Below are positions 53,020 through 64,000 of a DNA stretch of 64,000 nt, piece by piece. The DNA is from Prosapia bicincta (lineage: Eukaryota > Arthropoda > Insecta > Hemiptera > Cercopidae), in NCBI GenBank assembly GCA_036971475.1, contig JBAIZL010000004.1:64931753-64995752 (forward strand), given 5' to 3'. A program made the position numbers and the translations under genes. Numbering within the stretch: position 1 is the stretch's first letter; every line of letters starts with the position of its first letter. The notes beneath the pieces were generated by a model. That model did not search any database. It was not told the origin of the DNA and saw only the letters and a program-made list of their open reading frames with translations.

Positions 53020-53336
53020 TAATGTTTATTCTGGCTTATTCTGGTTCTTTTAAAATGTCGATGAAAGTTCTACGTGGTTTGGTTCTTAAGAAAGCTTTTT
53101 TAAGCACTTAGAATATTTTCGCCTCACTCCCGATGGTCAAATTTAGCTAGTTATTACAAATTTATTCTTTAATATTTTTGAATTTAGCTTAATTATTCTA
53201 TTTAAGGTTTTATTTAATTTTTCACTCTTTATTATTTGTATAACTCCAAACTTGATTAATTTAAAAATCAACTTTATTCCTTAAACCAGGAAATTATTTA
53301 TTTCCTATTTGTCACGGAATGTCACACCGTTACACA

Positions 53337-53376
53337 GTGTGTGTGTGTGTGTGTGTGCGCGCGCGCGCGCGCGCGA
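53337..53376 (+). repeat. (TG)n(CG)n alternating purine-pyrimidine tract
   Basis: About 20 bp TG followed by about 17 bp of pure CG, then GTGTGT. CG dinucleotide runs are rare in DNA this AT-rich. The tract is of a type that can adopt Z-DNA. Confidence 0.95.
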
Positions 53377-53518
53377 GTGTGTCTGTGTCCTTTCACTATA
53401 TGTACATAAACACGAATCACACTTGGTATCTATGCGAGTTAACTGCCAAAGATTAATAGTATCTGCACTGTCAAGCATCAATTGAACCGGAATTTCGGAT
53501 TCACTGCACTGTGTTAAT

Positions 53519-53586
53519 CTTTTTAGCTTTTCTTGGGATTAAATTTGGTTTTTTAGCTTTCCTTGGGATTAAATTTGTTTTTTAGG
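53519..53586 (+). repeat. 30 bp tandem repeat, two copies
   Basis: TTTTAGCTTTTCTTGGGATT and its neighbour starting 30 bp later (53521 and 53551) differ at one position, then a partial third copy TTTTTTAGG. Confidence 0.85.
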
Positions 53587-53719
53587 TAAAATAATTTATC
53601 GTTTTTTTTCAATTTTATTTCTATTTGTTCGTTTATGATATTATTTATATGTTTATAAGTGAGTAGTTTTTCATTTTGTAGAATGTTTGTACTTTTTCCA
53701 TTACATGTATGTTTTATAA

Positions 53720-53721
53720 TG

Positions 53722-53775
<54 letters not shown>

Positions 53776-53785
53776 GATATATAGA

Positions 53786-53831
<46 letters not shown>

Positions 53832-53890
53832 CTGTGAGTGAGTGGGTGCTATTTATTTTTAAGAAAATTCAGATTATTCTATTCTTATAA
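53720..53890 (+). repeat. Compound (AT)(AG)(GT) microsatellite with unit-B-like sequence
   Basis: AT, then about 35 bp of AG, then about 38 bp of GT, followed by GCTATTTATTTTTAAGAAAA and GATTATTCTATT. The latter matches the start of duplication unit B at 28751, also placed just after a GT array. This marks a dispersed family that carries its own microsatellite. Confidence 0.8.
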
Positions 53891-55430
53891 AACTACGCAA
53901 ACATGTTTCTATTTGTATATATAATAGAGCACGTTAGTTATACAGGTTAGTTTTACAACTTCAACGACGAATGATATATAACTGTTTCTTTTCATACTCC
54001 ATCGTTGGAGGCCAAATATTTTTTGTGCTTGATTTAGTTTTAAAATTTTGACAGGCTGAGCAATTAGAAGTTCTGTAAAGAATAAAATACGATATAAAAA
54101 TATTTACCTACAATGTAAACACTGGGAGCACTACCTCTCGCACTTTATTATTTTCCATCCGGCCACATTAGTCTGTGATAATAATTACCCTTCCACTGCA
54201 GCGCTAAAGAAAATACTTAGCACTTCTTACTTTGAAGAAAGCACAATGGTGCTCCTAATAGCCCGTAATTGCCTGCCAACGTATAAATATATGCTAACGT
54301 TTTACCATTTTATAAAGGTATTTAAAGCTTTCTTTTCATTATATAATTAAAACATTATACAAATTTTTTAAAATAAGAGTTTTTAAAATAGAGTAAATAA
54401 GTACGCAATAAACTTGTTTTATATTTCAGGTTTACGGAAAAAGAATATGATGGCATCGTCTATTCTACAGACAATTTAAACACAGTTTATATTGTGTACA
54501 GGACATTTTTTGATTTATTGTGGTGTGATACACAAATAATGTTATTAGTTCTAGGTAAACACAGAAAAAGCTTAATTTTTAAATAACAATTTAATAGAAC
54601 ATTTGAGATAGAAGTTATTGACGTAGATGAATGAATCTCTTACGAGGTTAGTACCTCCTTATTATCTATTATTAGTATATATAATTGTATTTGTTTTCAA
54701 AAGGGCAATTTACATATATTATTAATTGTATTTTTGTAGTTACAGTTTTCTAGTAAAGTATTCTAAACAATATATTTTAAAATTGGAAGGGAATTAGTCA
54801 GGGTGAATAGAAATTATAGTTTGAATTAAACATAAATTATTTAGCATAAATTATATATTTCATATATTATTGCTAAGTGCCCGATTTGCTTTTCAATACT
54901 ATTGTATTTGAAGCAAATACGTGTTCAGCTATATTCCAAAATAAGTTTTTATACTGATGATTTTATCATTAAATAGATTTAGAGACAATCATTAAAGTTT
55001 TCTATGGTATAATATTAGAATCTATAGTGTACATGTTAATTGAACTAAGAACATTGATATTCACAATAATTGTGTTTACAGTTTGCTTTCAGGTCATTTT
55101 ATACTATAGTTCCTTAATTTAGGAAGGCCTTAGGATTCGTTTGTAAAGGTTCAGCATTACTTGTATTATGACCTCCTTACTTGAAGGTGTCCTAATGTTA
55201 CATAAGGATTCTGTTCAACAGTTCTATCCAACGCTCTAAATACAAGAACGTTAAATATACAATTAGAGTGAATTTATAACATGGAAACAAAAAACGAAAG
55301 GAGATGATGTTCGTTGACAGGGCGGCTTCTTTAAAGTAGACTAGACAGTCTGTATAAGATAAAATTAGTTTAGAGTTTAGAATCTATTACCGAGTCCGTC
55401 TCTATTGTAATTGACTTGTTTGAGTGGCTC
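53891..55430. other. AT-rich stretch, nothing recognised
   Basis: No supported feature. Confidence 0.35.
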
Positions 55431-55431
55431 C

Positions 55432-55485
55432 CTGATGAAGACGATAAGACACGTCCGAAATGAATAGTTTTACTGACGTACAGGT
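55432..55485 (+). other. PLE-terminus-like motif with hammerhead-like core
   Basis: CTGATGA, A, stem GACG-8 nt-CGTC, then CGAAAT: the hammerhead core order (CUGANGA, stem II, GAAA) typical of Penelope-like termini. A downstream ACTGACGTAC could take part in stem III or I, but pairing is weak. No PLE coding sequence is nearby. Confidence 0.45.
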
Positions 55486-57140
55486 ATTTACGCTAAAACC
55501 TTTCAAAAAAATTTTTCAAGTGTTTCGGTTTAGTAAGGTGAGGGATGCTAAACCCTTTCTAATAGGTCTGAGAACACATTTTGTATCCTTTGACATTGCA
55601 CTGAGTAATATTTAGTTAGATTTGATACTTGATACTTTGTACCATTAATAGACGATATAAAGGTTGCAGTAACATCAACACAGCACCACAGTACAATATG
55701 TAAGGATAAAAAGAACATCTATTAGCTTCCTATAAAATTTATTTTACTATGATATTGAAAATTATTATTTATTTCAGTGATATAAATGAATTTCTTTCTA
55801 CAAATAATATAACTTTATTACTAGGACAATCAGTCATTATAATGGTTCGTATAGGTATCAGTATTATGTTAAATTCAACAAGCTCTTTTATTGTCTTATC
55901 ATTGGTCATATTTTCTAAGTGTTGAGGCAAAATAATGTTGTAATCTTCAAACTCTGTATAACAAAATCTATCCAAGTGCACAAACATATTCTAACAATCA
56001 AGATTTTAAAAACACTATTAATATTTTAGTTATAACGGTAATAATTTCTTTGGGTTATTAAAAGTGTAATATGGTGCCTAGAAGAAAGGCAGGTTAAAGC
56101 AGTGATACATGGTGTGTAAGGACAGTAATACATCCAGCTCTAAGACAGACGAGCCTGTAGTTAGTATGGGTTGAATCAGATAGGCTTACTAATTTTCATT
56201 AGATGAGCCTAAATAAAGCCTGAAAGAAACTAGGTTTGGCTACAGACGATAAATCCTATCTACTAAACTACTTAACCACTATGTTTTAAATTTTAATAGT
56301 ATATTACACAAATGAAAACATTTATGTTATATTTTAAAAACATTTTAAACTCTAACAGCGATTTCATATCTTTTACAAATGTAAACCGATAGTAATCTTG
56401 TCAATAACATAATTAGGCTTCGAACTGCATGTCTAAATTTGTCCCAAATTATCCACATAACAAAAAAAATAATAATTTATTAATGTGCATAGATTTTCTA
56501 TATTATTTCCTCTATTATTCCCATTTTGGAGGGATCTATTAAATTTGAATAAATAAATGATTATAAAACGAAAAGATTATGTAATTATTAACGCTTAAAT
56601 ATGCATACATTGAGACCGGACCCATTCAATTTATAAGAATAAGATCCAAACCTCAGGCCTTGCCTCAAACATCGCAGGCAATCTCGAGTACTATTTTAAT
56701 ATTACTTCGAACTATATCTCCAAGGCTTGTTGTTCTTTCGAATATTTATCTTTTATTTATAAAAAATTATTTATATTATAAATAATAATATAAGGATGCA
56801 CTTACATTAAATGCCACTGTTTTTCACTATATTTTGGAATAAGGTGGTAGATTCAAAGTGTGTATTTGCACCATTGAAAGATATTAGTCAATACATTTTT
56901 CAAGTATTCATACACTTATGGATAGTAATTCCGTGTTGCCCATATGTCTATAGCATTATCTTAAGCAAGCTTCTAACAGAGGGTATTATTTTAAATGTGG
57001 GCTATACTTGGGGGGGGAGGGGATAAAGTTGGTTTCGTCTACAGCATACATTAGGTTGTACGACTGCATTGGTTAGTGGTAGATGACCAGCAGAATTGAC
57101 TAAGAACCCGAGAAAATGCAAAAAAACAAACTATATATAC
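55486..57140. other. AT-rich stretch, nothing recognised
   Basis: A G-run (GGGGGGGGAGGGG) at about 57010 is the only odd local feature. Confidence 0.35.
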
Positions 57141-57156
57141 AGGTATATATATATAA

Positions 57157-57219
<63 letters not shown>
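57141..57219. repeat. Compound (AT)n(AC)n(AT)n microsatellite
   Basis: AT, about 16 bp AC, then about 33 bp AT. The same architecture as the arrays at 39.05 and 48.4 kb. Confidence 0.96.
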
Positions 57220-57222
<3 letters not shown>

Positions 57223-60200
57223 ATTTCGATTTTGCCTAGTTTAAAATTAAATTTTTTATGTGACTACATTTTTTTCAATCTTAGAATGACCATTTCAGGA
57301 AAATTTATGGAAACCAATAATTAATGCATTACGTTCAACGGCACTCATTGTAATGGGGGGATACCGAATAATACCTATAAGTGGGTTAATCCACGAGAAC
57401 GTCACAACTTTTACACCTGTTACACTAATTTCCGACTAAAACATGATGATCGACAAAGATACTTACAGGGGATATTAAGCTGATCTAAAAACTAAAACAA
57501 TATCTTCGTTTTCCTAAATGTACTCGTAGATATCTAGATAAATCCGCATTTATTACTAATTTTATAAATTAATTTACCTTTTGTAAATCGGTAAAACACA
57601 TTTGTTTAAATATATGAGTATTAAATAGATAGAAGGTTTTATTTTACAAATAGCTAAATAAATGATATCAGAAAAGCGATTTTTTCAACCCTGCGTCCTT
57701 AATTATTCCACATTCCCTGTCAAAACTTTTAAATAAATACACGGTCACAGATGGAGAGGTTGGTTAAAATTATAAAAATAAATTATTTATTTATCTTCTA
57801 TTTATTACTAAATTTAGATATTATATTAACTACTATGTATCATCCTAGCCTAACAGTTGTGTGTTTATAGCCTAAAAGGTCTGATAAAGCATTCGCTCTT
57901 GGGATTGTTTGAGTAAAAGGCATTATTATCAACTTTCATATTTTACCTTATACGCCTTTTTTTTAATATCAAAATATTAAATTTATAAAAAATATACTTT
58001 TGTGGTTTTTAACCCGATCTTGGTCTCAGAACCTACCCATTCCTCTGGTAACATGCCTCCGTCTTACGTGCGGTCGTAGTTAGTAGCACTTCCCTGAGTT
58101 GTAGTATTTGGAATGGATTTTGTATTTTCCAATTAAGTATTGCTATTTCTTACACATCAAAATTGATGATTTGATTTACTTTACCTTTGTATCCAACAAG
58201 ACCCCTAAATAAATGAATTGCTGAAAAACCAAAAACAATTATATAAACCTTTATATCCTGAAATAATTATAGGTTATTTATATTATGCCCATGAGTGTAA
58301 TCTTTTACAGAAACTATTATATTTTATGATAAATAATATATTATTTGATTTTTCTGAACTGTTGTAGCCACCTTTGGCAACGAGCCGACCCAAGACTCAT
58401 TATTTAGTGCTTTTGATTTTAATAAAGACATATTGTTTTTGTCTTCCTTCGTTAGACAACCTTTGTTTTTTTTGTACATTTGCTGGGCTTTATTTTCCAA
58501 ATGAAATAAAGTTATCAACCTACATTTGAAAATACAGAATTTAACAAGAAATATAAGAAATCATTACTTATTAATACTTCTGGAGACTATAACCTTACAA
58601 CTAATATAAATCTTGTTTTAGTAAATGTATTATTTTGAGGCAACTGAATTTTTAACGTGTTTGTATGTTTAGTATTTGTGATAATTTTATGTTTAAAAAT
58701 CCTTTCGTTTCTCCATTTCTAGGATATCTTACGCTAGTAATCTAGCCCGCATAGTTAAATACTTCTACAAAATTCGATACGATAAGAAGCCACAGCCAAT
58801 TTATACATGCTTTATATAAACTAAAACTCTTGTGCATTGACGGTTTGCACATGAGCAAGCATTGATGACTACTTTGGACGTTTATGATATCTAAAATGTG
58901 ACATTGTAAATAATATCGACGATCAAAAGATTCATTTTACAAAAGTAATACAATGTTACAATTGCCTGATTATTTTATTTTAATCGTTTTAATTGCTATA
59001 CGCAGATCTAGGATTATTGTGGAAAATTCTGTTCATCCAGGAAACTCACAGCTTGAATTTTCTAATTAGAATTTTTCTAAACTTTTATATATCATCATCA
59101 TCATGTAATATGTAATACATCACTTCTATTGTGTAATAATAACGTATTGATTTCGACCAGTGATTTTTACTCTATAGTGTTTGCAAATAAACGTTAGACA
59201 TAGCGTTTTACGCATATGAGTTGAATAACATTGTTTATCTACATGATACGCTTTTCTCGGTGGATATAGGATAATGGCTTTCCTTCCGAGATGATAGAGA
59301 GACGAAGATTGCGTCTCGTCGTATGTTTGTGTGTAATCAATATTGTATAGACACAGCCCTTATAAAACATCAGTGTTACTATATATCCAAAAGTTGGTGC
59401 AAAAGAGATATTTTGAGATATTAACCTGGGACTACTCATCCAAGGAAAATAAATGATTGGGTGACTATTCCAAGTGCTAGTGGTCATTATTAGGCTTCTG
59501 TTTGGATCTAATGTTACGTTGTGTTGACATTCCGTAATTATTAGTGCCTTAAGGTAACTCGCTCTCAAATATTTTAAAAAATAAAGCCACTGAAATATAT
59601 CTATATAATGTAGAACCTAAACACAATGATAATTTTAAGTTATATGTGTAAATACCTTGATTTTAATGTATTGCATATGGAATAATAATAAAGTTATACT
59701 ATAGTTTTTTTGAAAACCAATATATCTTTAAATACGGCCAATATCTTTTAAATATGTTGGTAATTACCTTTCGAAAGAACCGCTTTCAATGCCTTTTAAT
59801 ACAGATATCAAGTTTAGTTAACAAACTTCTAAATTTTCCACAAAGTTGCAAAATTACTAATTGCTAGCTTGTTAGGAAAAGTTGGAGTTCAAAACAGGAT
59901 TTAAAGGTAACAAAAACCCTAAGGAAAGTAATGTTGCTTGGTAGTAATATGTATCTTTATAAAAACGACAAAGTTTTACTGAGATTACCTAAAGTATTCA
60001 TGAAACCTTAAAGAATAAGTAACAAAAAGTTTAAACAGTGTCATATCTTGTAGAAATATAACATATAGGGCCTATTGTGTTTTAACGTTTACCATGCTAC
60101 TAATGTTTGCACAGAAACAATTCCTTATATCTCCCATACACATGTCTTGTAATAACGCGAAGTTCTCGTATTACACACAGGTCGTTACGTAGTAAAACTT

Positions 60201-60940
60201 CCTATATATATGCTTATTTTGGAAATAAATTGCCTATATTATTTTAAATAGACAATAGAAGTGACATAAGGGTTAAACTTATGATTACTAATTCTCGAGC
60301 ACACAAAAGTTACATCAATAATTCTTTGTGCATAAGTAATCGGCAAACGTATGTAGAGGATAATTTCCTTCTTATTTAACAAAATACTATTTTCAATGAT
60401 TATACTAACGACGTTGTATTTGCTGCTACGGACAAAACCTAAATTATGTTTTTAATAATGGACACATATGAACACTTCACTCTTCACTACTTCATGGATT
60501 GTGTTACGACCATTAAAAGTTCAAACTATGGGTTTAACGCTTTGCAATATTAACCTCCTATTTTTATGACAAAAATTGTTGCATAGTAATAACCCTAATT
60601 TCTTATACCTTTTAAAGACTTTTAAAATAAAAATTTATTATTTTTTTATTTATATCTTTCTGCTCTTCCTATCTTATCTCATCTCATCCTACTTACTAGT
60701 ACCTAGTAACTCATCTCATCGTCTCATCTTCTCGCAAGTCATCCTACCTCTACCCTGGCAGTACTACTAGGTTATTTTTCATATATTCTCTGGTCTACTC
60801 AATTTTCCAGTACTAATTATTAAAACATATTATTATAATATTGAATTTTTTTAAAAAACTTCATGCAACATGGAGTTTAACATAATAACAGACAGACATA
60901 TTTTATGTTAAAGATTAAGATATTGGTAACACATGTAGGT
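57220..60940. other. AT-rich stretch, nothing recognised
   Basis: A 109-codon frame at 59239-59568 (-) and a 64-codon frame at 58324-58518 (-) have no recognisable domains. A short run of CATCTCATC-type repeats lies at about 60680-60735. Confidence 0.35.
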
Positions 60941-61046
60941 ACAAATAAATTGAATACAATTAAACAAGGAGTTTTATCTATACTTTTAGCAGGTAGACAA
61001 TACGTTTGTGTAGCAGATAAGTTCCTTTACATTCCATAGAATCAAA
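60941..61046 (+). repeat. Direct repeat R, copy 1
   Basis: About 106 bp, over 90% identical to 61600-61704. Includes GGAGTTTTATCTATACTTTT, AGCAGGTAGAC and GTTCCTTTACATTCCA. Confidence 0.9.
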
Positions 61047-61473
61047 TTAAATTGTTCTCGTATCTGATGTATAATTATTTCCTAAGCTTTGAAAGTCCAG
61101 TTGCTTTTCAATTTAAATAAATAATTACACAAATTTTTAAAGAAACAGACAAATTTGGTTTAAACCAAGACAACATTATCCACGTTGTTACATATACATA
61201 TATTTATAACAAAATGTGTACTTCTGCATACTAATAATCTAATATATATCATTGGCCATTTTTACCTTTCGCTACCCAGAAGAACGATTAAAGTTGCTCT
61301 TTGGTGAGACACACAAAGCTTAGAATTTGAGATAATATAACATTAAACATCGGCTTGGCTTATATGGTAACTAAAAACACAATAAGGTAATTCAATCACT
61401 TTCACCTACTAAAATACAAACATGTATCGGGGAAAACATCAAGCTACGTCGCCAATTACTTATTACATTTGAT

Positions 61474-61545
61474 TAGACTCGGTTAAAATGTCAATTTAAT
61501 TACTGTAATCTTATCAATAATTTGTAAATTATAATATAATATTTC
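61474..61545 (+). repeat. Direct repeat S, copy 1
   Basis: Begins TAGACTCGGTTAAAATGTCA and continues TTATCAATAATTTG. Its partner is at 61807. Confidence 0.85.
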
Positions 61546-61599
61546 GAAGGCTTCATATATAATCATTCTTAATCCCTTACTAATTTCTTTAACAGGTTT

Positions 61600-61704
61600 A
61601 CGAATAAATTGAATACAATCAAAGAAGGAGTTTTATCTATACTTTTAGCAGGTAGACGATACGTCTGGGTAGCAGATATGTTCCTTTACATTCCACAGAA
61701 TCAA
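61600..61704 (+). repeat. Direct repeat R, copy 2
   Basis: Partner of 60941-61046, differing by only a handful of substitutions. Confidence 0.9.
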
Positions 61705-61806
61705 CAGGTTTTCATTTTCCGTCCAAATACATGATACAGCATTGAACCTCATGCTCAGTTTTTAGTAATGATTGCTCTTGAAATACAATTATATCATTTG
61801 AGAGAT

Positions 61807-61876
61807 ATTAGACTCGGTTAAAATGTCAACTTAATTACTGTTATTTTATCAATAATTTGAAAAATATAATATGCAA
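61807..61876 (+). repeat. Direct repeat S, copy 2
   Basis: Partner of 61474-61545. The R-S order is kept, but the R-to-S distance shrinks from about 430 to about 100 bp, so one copy of the duplicated unit has gained or lost about 330 bp. Confidence 0.85.
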
Positions 61877-63217
61877 CAAATGAATGCAGTTCCTGGTGCA
61901 TTCTATTGTTATAATTTTTACTCATATGTGAACAAGCTAACATATTTCATTTACGAAATTTGCATTTAGACTGTTGTGAAAAACAATTACCCTTTTTCTG
62001 CATACAACCGGAAATGTCTCTAACAATGGATGCAAGGTTGACTTCGGTGAAGGTTTTTCAGATTGATTCTATTTACCTATTGCAATATAATAAGCTGTCA
62101 ATGGCAAAGTACATGGTCAAAATTGAAGGCTACTATGAGAAAAACAAAGAACTAAAAATTTTATCATAAAAGACAACATAAAACACACTTCAGTTTAAAA
62201 CATTATTAATAAAAGCTACCAAATAAAGATTATATTTTATGTAGTGTAACTGATAACATATCGATTGTAATGTGTTGCTGCTATAATTTTTTACTTTATT
62301 CACTGAGTGCTTGAAAGTAAGGCGTTTTAAAATAATTATTGCAATAGTCAAATAGGTAATTTCTATATTGCTTTATAATTTTTAGGTATGTCTAAACTTA
62401 TATACATATTTTGTGTAATAGACAATTTTGTGTAATAAAAGTATTATACAGTAGCCCTATATTGGATTAAAAACCATTCTACAGAAACATGCACACTTCA
62501 TAAGGATCCAGGTTATAACAGAAATGTATTGTCGGATTTGTAAACAGTAGCAGGGACGAGACGAAGAACTAAATAGATACTGTTATTTGCAACCGTTTCA
62601 TTTTATCAAGTGTTCGAGAAATGATAGCGCACAACGGAAGCTGAAAAGATCAAAGTTTTACAAAAAACCTAACTTTAAAAATGTGACATTTCATAATAAT
62701 TTTTTGAATATTTACTTGTCTCCGGTGAAACACATTATTTAACATTACAAAAAATAATAAAAAATCCCTATTTAAGATTATAAAAAAGAAATCGGCATTC
62801 CTAATTTAAAAGAAACAATAATGTCTAATCAATATGTAGATAAAATGAGACCATCTGCCAGATCATCCTCAAATTGGAGGAGAGAGTAACCAGACCTCCG
62901 AACTTATTGCCATAACACCCGAGATCCCAAAATTAGGCTATTATTACGCCCTTTTGACTGCCCCAGCTCATTCTTCGTACCCTATCCTAATCTTTTTCTT
63001 ACAATATGGTATAGCTGATTTACCCTCCTAATAGTTAGTAGGTATATATCATGCCAATGACGAAAGAATAGCGTCCGAAAGTTGACGTATTTGTCAGCAA
63101 TCAAAACATTGCCTGTAATAGCAATTATGTGCGATTAAGTGCTACAAAAGGTATAAATTGCAATACAATCTATAGTGTACTAGTTTATATTTTTTTTTTG
63201 ATATTATTATTATGTCT

Positions 63218-63219
<2 letters not shown>
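61877..63219. other. AT-rich stretch, nothing recognised
   Basis: A 69-codon frame at 61960-62169 (+) shows no recognisable domain. Confidence 0.35.

Positions 63220-63267
<48 letters not shown>
63220..63267. repeat. (AT)n microsatellite
   Basis: About 48 bp of pure AT dinucleotide. Confidence 0.97.
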
Positions 63268-63270
<3 letters not shown>

Positions 63271-63480
63271 GTACCGTTATTATATAATTATTTGAAGCTT
63301 TTGGGCATAGCTATATATAGATGAACTCAAGTAGGAATATGAGAATGTTAAATGTTTTTATGCTGAAAGTATATGGCCTAATTAATTTTACTTTTTACAA
63401 ATATATTTTAATTGTAGTGTAACACAGTTCATTTATTGTCTGAATAGGTGTCAACAGTGTTAGGTCTCAACCGGTAGTGG

Positions 63481-63558
63481 AAAGATATACAAGGGTGCTC
63501 GACAGCCCTTGCTAAGAAGTGTTTTCCTACAAAACACCCCTGTGCACCGCATATCTTT
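63481..63558. other. Strong long hairpin in a GC-rich patch
   Basis: Four nested perfect stems: AAAGATAT/ATATCTTT (63481-63488 with 63551-63558), GGTGC/GCACC (63494-63498 with 63544-63548), ACAG/CTGT (63502-63505 with 63540-63543) and GTGTTTT/AAAACAC (63519-63525 with 63531-63537) with a 5 nt loop. There is one large asymmetric internal loop of 13 nt against 2. The surroundings (63460-63650) are much GC-richer than the neighbourhood. It could be a structured RNA, a transposon-end hairpin or a palindromic MITE core. I do not recognise a family. Confidence 0.7.
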
Positions 63559-64000
63559 TGCCCTAACCTTAACCACTCCTTACGACGTGACGGGCCAATG
63601 ATTGATCGCTTCTCGTAATAACTACACCCGTCACCTTCGTGTTCTTTCGCTAAGTGAGTTTGGTATAGAGCAATCAGTTATATTCTAAAATCAAACATTG
63701 AAAACCTATTTAACTCTACTAAGCGCCTCTGAACGCTATTAACATGTTGCCCTTATTTAATTTAAACATTTCTCGCTTTAATGAACTTTTACTACCATTG
63801 TTGAACGGAGCCAGTCATGATTCAATTTGCAATGATAATGAAATAACTGAGAACCGTGGTGATTAAATTTTATACAAATTGAAGAATGGTAATTTAAACA
63901 GCGTTTAATTGCAAAGTAGATAGTGCTGTATCTCCAAATATTTCCGAACGCTAATGCTACTTGTTATCTATGTTTATAGCTTTGAGTTACACAAGTAATG
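63559..64000. other. End of window, nothing else recognised
   Basis: The GC-richer stretch runs to about 63650, then AT-rich DNA to the end. Confidence 0.35.

Overview
The window is AT-rich DNA (roughly 30% GC by eye) from a metazoan nuclear genome, most likely an invertebrate. I cannot name the species. The evidence is long AT and GT microsatellites, RNase H-bearing non-LTR retrotransposon remains, at least three Penelope-like element (PLE) fragments with GIY-YIG endonuclease remains, a piggyBac-like fossil, hAT-, Tigger- and TIR-type DNA transposon ends, and two satellite arrays. The RNase H and PLE types would fit an arthropod, but that is a guess. I found no convincing host gene. The window looks like intergenic or intronic DNA shaped by mobile elements. 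One small CpG-rich stretch near 17.24-17.34 kb is the only candidate host exon.

Layout. 0-11 kb: an RNase H ORF from a non-LTR element (2.4-3.35 kb) ending near an AT microsatellite, two copies of a ~300 bp dispersed repeat (4.6 and 5.9 kb), three AT arrays at 8.1-8.5 kb and a very long GT array at 9.9-10.2 kb. 11-21 kb: largely featureless AT-rich DNA with microsatellites and the CpG-rich spot. 21-24 kb: a three-copy 88 bp tandem repeat and a 1.17 kb transposon with TIRs over 100 bp long. 27.6-31.2 kb: an RNase H fossil, then a tandem segmental duplication (units A and B around a microsatellite) whose second copy carries a PLE 3' fragment. 31.5 kb: an isolated hAT-like terminus. 33.7-36.5 kb: a PLE in two head-to-head halves, with a palindrome at its 3' end containing a hammerhead-ribozyme-like core.

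39.5-48 kb: two arrays of the same ~140 bp satellite in opposite orientation, about 5.2 kb apart. Each is organised as ~281 bp dimers, so together they resemble a foldback-type element. The spacer holds a Tigger-like MITE and an internally deleted piggyBac relic. 48.3-64 kb: a 24 bp perfect palindrome, large AT arrays, a second palindrome with 140 bp arms and hammerhead-like cores (49.8-50.1 kb), two more PLE-terminus-like motifs (51.7 and 55.4 kb), a GC-rich LTR-like segment (52.5-52.85 kb), a direct-repeat pair (60.9-61.9 kb) and a strong long hairpin (63.5 kb).

All coding-like sequence that I recognise belongs to mobile elements. Most of it is frameshifted or truncated; only the RNase H ORF at 2.4 kb has an intact catalytic domain. 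The most unusual structures are the inverted pair of higher-order satellite arrays, the head-to-head PLE with an inverted overlap, and the PLE-terminus palindromes.
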